The notes beneath the pieces are model-generated. The model did no database searches. It saw nothing but the letters and a program-made list of their open reading frames with translations, and had not been told where the DNA came from. A program made the position numbers and the translations under genes. This document shows positions 59,920 through 64,000 of a stretch of 64,000 nt of DNA, one piece after another; within the stretch, counting starts at the first letter, position 1, and each line of letters opens with the position of its first letter. Source of the DNA: Sphingosinicella flava. GTDB lineage: Bacteria; Pseudomonadota; Alphaproteobacteria; Sphingomonadales; Sphingomonadaceae. The stretch spans positions 2,250,122 to 2,314,121 of the forward strand of contig NZ_CP065592.1 of NCBI RefSeq assembly GCF_016025255.1, in the 5' to 3' direction.

Positions 59920-61254
59920 ATGGCGAACCGGTCCCGCAACGTGGAGGCCAATACCTCCTCGCGACCGAGCCCGTTCTTCATCTTCGCCACGGGCATAGAA
60001 AACAGCTGCCCGACCATCGATGGCGGGCGGACGCGCTTCGATCAGATGGAGGCGAGCCGCCACTATGACCTATGGTCCCTCGACTTCGATCTCGTGCAAA
60101 GCCTCGGCATCCACTTCCTGCGTTACGGCCCTGTGCTTCACCGGACGTGGCTCGGCCCAAATCGTTACGACTGGTCCTTTACGGATGCCACCTTCGCCAG
60201 CCTTTTCGCGCGCGACCTGATCCCGGTTGCCGATCTTTGCCATTTCGGCGTTCCCGATTGGATTGGCAATTTCCAAAACCCCGATTTTCCAACTCTATTC
60301 CCGTCCTACGCGCAGGCTTTCGCCGCCCGCTATCCCTGGGTGCAATTCTATACGCCCGTAAACGAGATGTTCGTCTGCGCTCTGTTCAGCGCAAGATACG
60401 GCTGGTGGAACGAGCAAATGCGTTCGGATAGGGCTTTCGTGACGGCGCTCAAGCACATCGTCTCGGCCAACGTTCTGGCGAGCAAGGCCATCTTGGAAGT
60501 CCGGCCCGACGCCATCTTCATCCAGTCGGAATCGACCGAGTATTTCCATGCCTTGTTTCCCGACGCGGCGCCTGCCGCGGAGAAGTTCAATGCTCGGCGT
60601 TTTCTTCCGCTTGACCTTAATTACGGCCACGAAGTGGATGCCGCGACCTACCAATTCCTTCTTGATAACGGCATGAGCCAAGAGGAGTATCGCGCCTTCC
60701 GCACCGCGGGCATTCGCCATCATTGCATCCTCGGCAACGATTATTATCCGAGCAACGAGCATTTCGTGACGCCCGATGAAGAGGTGCATGACGCGGGCGA
60801 GATATTCGGGTTCGATGAGATCGCCCGGCAATATTACGACCGGTACAAGATCCCGCTGATGCACACCGAGACCAATGTGGACGAGGGGTGCTCCGGGGAC
60901 GAAGCGGTGAAATGGCTGCACAAGCAATGGGCCAACGTCCTTCGGGTTCGCGACAATGGCATCCCGATCGTCGGCTTCACCTGGTATTCGCTGATCGATC
61001 AGGTCGATTGGGATAGTCTGCTCCGCACCAAGGCCGGGACGGTCAACCGGCGGGGCCTGTTCGATATGGACCGGAATATCCGGCCGGTCGGACGCGCCTA
61101 TAAGAAGCTGATCGCACGGTGGGAGGAAGTGCTGCCCGCGCAGAGCGCCTGCCTGACCGTGCCCTTCGTTCTTCCCAGCGAATATGACGAACCCATGGAA
61201 CGGCGCCGCCGCGACTGGATCCGGAAGCAGCACGACCGCTGGTTCAGGGCTTGA
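59920..61254 (+). CDS. Family 1 glycoside hydrolase-like protein
   Basis: This 444-residue TIM-barrel protein is related to GH1 beta-glycosidases. The acid/base Glu149 is in YTPVNEMF (equivalent to TFNEP) and the nucleophile Glu317 in MHTETNVDEG (equivalent to ITENG), so both catalytic residues are retained. Other features are ADLCHFGVPDWIGN and GFTWYSLIDQVDWD. No signal peptide is seen, so it acts in the cytoplasm. It resembles a group often annotated as family 1 glycosylhydrolase next to stress genes; the substrate is unknown. It converges with a zinc dehydrogenase gene, overlapping by 11 bp. Confidence 0.8.
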   Translation: MANRSRNVEANTSSRPSPFFIFATGIENSCPTIDGGRTRFDQMEASRHYDLWSLDFDLVQSLGIHFLRYGPVLHRTWLGPNRYDWSFTDATFASLFARDLIPVADLCHFGVPDWIGNFQNPDFPTLFPSYAQAFAARYPWVQFYTPVNEMFVCALFSARYGWWNEQMRSDRAFVTALKHIVSANVLASKAILEVRPDAIFIQSESTEYFHALFPDAAPAAEKFNARRFLPLDLNYGHEVDAATYQFLLDNGMSQEEYRAFRTAGIRHHCILGNDYYPSNEHFVTPDEEVHDAGEIFGFDEIARQYYDRYKIPLMHTETNVDEGCSGDEAVKWLHKQWANVLRVRDNGIPIVGFTWYSLIDQVDWDSLLRTKAGTVNRRGLFDMDRNIRPVGRAYKKLIARWEEVLPAQSACLTVPFVLPSEYDEPMERRRRDWIRKQHDRWFRA

Positions 61255-62317
61255 TCGCGACCTTGAGCACCCCATCGCGCTGGTGGCCGAAAAGATCGTA
61301 GGCCGCTTCGATTTCGTCGAGCGTGAAATGGTGGGTGACAAGGGCGGAGGTGTCCACACGGCGGCCCTTCACGATGGCGAGGAGGCGCCGCATCCGTTCC
61401 TTCCCGCCGGGACAAAGCGTCGTGATGATTTTATTGTCGCCAAGCCCTGCGGCAAAGGCATCGAGCGGAATTTTGAGGTCGCTCGAATAGACTCCAAGCG
61501 ATGACAAGGTGCCGCCCGGCCGTAGGACGCGGAGCGCGCCTTCGAACGTTTCCTGCCGTCCAAGTGCCTCGATCGACACGTCGACACCGCGGCCATCGGT
61601 CAGCTCCATGATCATCTCGACCGGATCGTCCTTGCTGAAGTCGATGACGTGATCCGCGCCCATCTTGTGAGAGATTGCCGCGCGCTCGGGCACCGCCTCC
61701 ACGGCAAAGATCCGCGACGCGCCCATCAGCCGCGCGCCGGCCGTCGCGCACAGCCCGATCGGACCCTGGGCGAAGATCGCCACCGTATCGCCGATGCGAA
61801 TCCCGCCGGATTCAGCGCCGCCAAAGCCGGTCGACAGAATGTCCGGACACATCAACACCTGCTCGTCAGTCAGCTCGTCCGGCACGACAGCGAGGTTGGC
61901 CATGGCGTCGGGCACGCGCAGATATTCCGCCTGCGCGCCGTCAATCGTGTTCCCGAACCGCCAGCCGCCCATATGCTTCCAGCCATGGGGCGTTCCCGCG
62001 CCGCATTGCGCGCCGCAGCCGTAGAGCGAGGCGTTTGAATAGCCCGAAGGCGTAATTGCGCCGGTGATGACCCGCTGACCTTCCTGAAAACCCTTCACCT
62101 CCGATCCGAGCTTTTCGATGATCCCGACCGGTTCGTGACCGATGGTGAGGCCGCTCTGGACAGGATATTCGCCCTTCAAAATATGGATATCCGTGCCGCA
62201 GATCGTCGTGGTCGTGATGCGGAGAAGCGCGTCGAGCGGTCCCACATCGGGCACGGGTTTCTCGCCGAGGATGATCTGTCCGGGCTCGATAAAGATTGCC
62301 GCCTTCATCTTGTCCAT
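61244..62317 (-). CDS. NAD(P)-dependent zinc alcohol dehydrogenase
   Basis: A 357-residue medium-chain dehydrogenase. Catalytic zinc is bound by CGTDIHILKGEYP (Cys) and GHEPVG (His-Glu). The nucleotide loop is AQGPIGLCATAGARLMG. The usual four-Cys structural zinc loop is replaced by a Gly/Cys-rich GCGAQCGAG segment, as in isopropanol-dehydrogenase-like enzymes. The substrate is likely a secondary alcohol or aldehyde. The ATG at 62317 has GGAGGCGTG upstream; an upstream TTG/ATG frame is possible. Confidence 0.88.
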   Translation of the reverse strand: MDKMKAAIFIEPGQIILGEKPVPDVGPLDALLRITTTTICGTDIHILKGEYPVQSGLTIGHEPVGIIEKLGSEVKGFQEGQRVITGAITPSGYSNASLYGCGAQCGAGTPHGWKHMGGWRFGNTIDGAQAEYLRVPDAMANLAVVPDELTDEQVLMCPDILSTGFGGAESGGIRIGDTVAIFAQGPIGLCATAGARLMGASRIFAVEAVPERAAISHKMGADHVIDFSKDDPVEMIMELTDGRGVDVSIEALGRQETFEGALRVLRPGGTLSSLGVYSSDLKIPLDAFAAGLGDNKIITTLCPGGKERMRRLLAIVKGRRVDTSALVTHHFTLDEIEAAYDLFGHQRDGVLKVAIKP

Positions 62318-62369
62318 CGCACGCCTCCATTCCTTGCCGCGCATGATCGGCCCTGAGCCGCGGAGGCGT

Positions 62370-62382
62370 AATACGCAGTATT
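62370..62382 (+). promoter_or_regulatory. Short palindrome upstream of the dehydrogenase gene
   Basis: AATAC-GCA-GTATT is a perfect inverted repeat in the 70-bp gap between the MprF-like and dehydrogenase genes (both minus strand). It may be an operator for the dehydrogenase gene, 50 bp from its start. No known regulator is recognised. Confidence 0.35.
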
Positions 62383-62387
62383 CCGGA

Positions 62388-63425
62388 TCAGGCTCTTTGG
62401 TTGCCGTGCACGTGCTTGCGGCGGAGCAGGCGGCGGGACAGCAGCAATCCTGGGATCAGTGGCAGCCAGAGCGTGAAGCCACGCAGCAGCAATGTGCCCG
62501 CCGCCGCCAGGGCCAGATTGACGTCCAGGAAATGCAGCATGGTGATCGAAACCGCCTCAAAGGATCCAAGGCCGAGCGGGATGGGGCCGAGGGTGACGGC
62601 GATCGAGGCCATGACAAGGGCGATCAAGGCAGTAGCGAAGGAGGCGCTTCCACCGAGCGCGAACAGGCATACCTGAAGCGTCGCGGCGTCGGCGAGGAAG
62701 ATGAGGAGGTTGAACCCCGCCGAGCGCAAGATCAGCCGCCGGTCGTTCAGCAAATCGGTATGCGCTTCTCCGACATAGCCGTAAAGCTGCCGCACCGGCC
62801 CGATCCTGGCGAGAAAAGGGGGCAAGGGCCGGCGGCCGCGCCGCCCGAGCCAAAAGGCGATGCCGCCGATCAGGAAGGCGACCGCGAGGAACACCGATAC
62901 CGAAATCGCCAGCAGGACGCTCGCCTCCGCATGAAGCCAGAGGAGGACGAGTATGGCGACGGCCATCACCGCATAAGCGATATAATAGCCGACGATCGAA
63001 ACCAGCAAAACGGATAAGGCGGCGGCGCGAGGGAGCCCGCGCCGGATGAGCTGGTTCACGAGCAGGACGTTGCCGCTCATCCCCGCCGTCGGCACGGCCT
63101 GATCGGCGAACAGCTTTGAAATGCTCAATGGGACGAGCGACCGCAGGGGCAGGGGGTGCCCCGCCTTTTTTAGGGCCGCCGACCATGTTCCGGCCACGGA
63201 TATGTAGGTGGAAAGCTGCAATCCCAGCGCGACGATCAGCCAGAGCGGCTCGGCGCGCCTGACTGCGGCCGTGAACTGCCGCAATTCACCGAAGTTCAGC
63301 ACGATCGCGACAAGCGCGGCGAACACCAAAAGGCCGACGAAAAGGGCCGCGAGCGGCAATCGCTGCCTAACTGTTTCGTCTCCGCTCACCCTGCCGGAAT
63401 GGGCTGATGCCGCGCCCATCTCCAT
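62388..63425 (-). CDS. MprF-like/UPF0104 integral membrane protein
   Basis: A 345-residue protein with about eight membrane helices from residue 23 to the end and an N-terminal hydrophilic tail. It belongs to the lysylphosphatidylglycerol synthase transmembrane (flippase) family without the catalytic domain: LFADQAVPTAGMSGNVLLVNQLIRRG and GPIPLGLGSFEAVSITML are typical. A flippase for a lipid is inferred. The start is chosen at the ATG at 63425; a TTG at 63431 and an ATG at 63419 are alternatives. It diverges from the following P-type ATPase with a 67-bp gap. Confidence 0.82.
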   Translation of the reverse strand: MEMGAASAHSGRVSGDETVRQRLPLAALFVGLLVFAALVAIVLNFGELRQFTAAVRRAEPLWLIVALGLQLSTYISVAGTWSAALKKAGHPLPLRSLVPLSISKLFADQAVPTAGMSGNVLLVNQLIRRGLPRAAALSVLLVSIVGYYIAYAVMAVAILVLLWLHAEASVLLAISVSVFLAVAFLIGGIAFWLGRRGRRPLPPFLARIGPVRQLYGYVGEAHTDLLNDRRLILRSAGFNLLIFLADAATLQVCLFALGGSASFATALIALVMASIAVTLGPIPLGLGSFEAVSITMLHFLDVNLALAAAGTLLLRGFTLWLPLIPGLLLSRRLLRRKHVHGNQRA

Positions 63426-63492
63426 CCGCAATATCCCCTATCAGCCGATAGAGGTCTTTCAGGTACAGCCAATTGGCGCTGGAGGCGCGGCG

Positions 63493-64000
63493 ATGAACCA
63501 TGAGGGCAGAGGCACGCCTCCCCGGGCGGAAGGAAAAACGGGCGATCACGATGGCTGGTGGGCGCAATCTCTCCCCGCACTGCTGACCGGTCTTTCAGCC
63601 ACAGCCGATGGGCTCGACGAGAAGGCCGCGGCGCAACGGCTGAAGACTGTCGGACCCAACAGCTTCCGCGACACCCCGGAACGCAGTGCTGCTCTGCTGC
63701 TGCTCCGGCAATTTGGAAATCCCCTGGTCCTCATCCTCCTGTTCGGCGCCGCCGTGTCGATGGCGCTCAAGGATTGGATGGATGCTTCCATCATCGTGGC
63801 GATTGTCGCGGGGAGCGCGTTGCTCGGCTTCTATCAGGAATTTCGGGCATCCCGAGCGGTCGCGGCGCTGCAGGACCGGCTGAAGCTGACAGTGCAGGTT
63901 CTCCGTAGCGGGCGGGAAATGACCGTGCCGGACGATGGGATCGTGCCCGGCGACGTCGTCCTCCTTTCGGCCGGAAACCTCGTCCCGGCGGACGGCCGCA
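63493..64000 (+). CDS. P-type cation-transporting ATPase (5' part, cut by window end)
   Basis: The first 169 codons are present. A short hydrophilic N terminus is followed by a cation-ATPase N domain (LSATADGLDEKAAAQRLKTVGPNSF), two membrane segments (LLLRQFGNPLVLILLFGAAVSMAL and IIVAIVAGSALLGFYQEF) and the start of the actuator domain (VPGDVVLLSAGNLVPADGR). This is characteristic of P2-type ATPases such as MgtA or calcium pumps, though the ion cannot be assigned. The ATG at 63493 has GGAGGCG upstream. The gene continues beyond the window. Confidence 0.88.
   Translation, partial: MNHEGRGTPPRAEGKTGDHDGWWAQSLPALLTGLSATADGLDEKAAAQRLKTVGPNSFRDTPERSAALLLLRQFGNPLVLILLFGAAVSMALKDWMDASIIVAIVAGSALLGFYQEFRASRAVAALQDRLKLTVQVLRSGREMTVPDDGIVPGDVVLLSAGNLVPADGR

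Overview
The window is a high-GC, gene-dense chromosomal segment of an alphaproteobacterium, most likely Sphingomonadales. This is inferred from the gene set (Usg protein, UbiG, a complex-I-associated NDUFA9-like protein, a GTTC-N7-GTTC SOS box, the CpoB-TilS-FtsH order, a FixLJ pair) and from many short dispersed palindromic repeats of the kind common in sphingomonads. No phage, transposase, plasmid origin, rRNA or CRISPR array was seen. There are two tRNA genes, Glu(UUC) and Leu(CAG).

Bases 1-36,900 are mostly housekeeping. recJ diverges from a Y-family polymerase that carries a perfect alphaproteobacterial LexA box. Next come glpX, two small exported proteins, a hypoxanthine-DNA glycosylase, a TonB-dependent receptor and a DEAD-box helicase. 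A minus-strand operon at 10.1-20.1 kb encodes the complete propionyl-CoA to succinyl-CoA route (pccB, Nudix, epimerase, methylmalonyl-CoA mutase, bioB, esterase, pccA), plus an efflux pump. Envelope and quality-control genes follow (ftsH, tilS, an unannotated-size entericidin, cpoB, rodZ), then ptsP, a chitinase-like lipoprotein with a degenerate active site, a nitronate monooxygenase-like gene, lysC, ubiG, usg, an FzlA-like GST, uppP and an NDUFA9-like gene, ending at tRNA-Leu.

Bases 36,900-64,000 are accessory and stress-oriented. A copper-type P1B ATPase with a YHS domain and a DUF2933 partner sits behind an FNR/FixK-like box. A second block then contains a P2-type cation ATPase, four universal stress proteins, a CBS protein, an ABC exporter with its HlyD partner, PEP synthase, an acetyl-CoA hydrolase/transferase, a GNAT acetyltransferase, two zinc alcohol dehydrogenases, a quinone reductase-like flavoprotein, a peroxiredoxin-like protein, a GH1-like glycosidase, an MprF-like membrane protein and the start of a third P-type ATPase. 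In its middle is a FixL-like kinase whose PAS domain retains the heme-ligand His and the Arg typical of oxygen-sensing FixL, next to a FixJ-like regulator. An identical 18-bp sequence lies upstream of the CBS gene and of a universal stress protein gene, and a shorter version lies upstream of PEP synthase, all in the same orientation to the downstream gene. My reading is that this is a hypoxia or energy-starvation regulon, functionally resembling the mycobacterial DosR regulon but built on FixLJ.

A second theme is that palindromic repeats contribute protein sequence. One lies inside the methylmalonyl-CoA mutase linker, one at or just before the start of bioB, one around the start codon of the nitronate monooxygenase-like gene, and one forms the C-terminal tail of PEP synthase.
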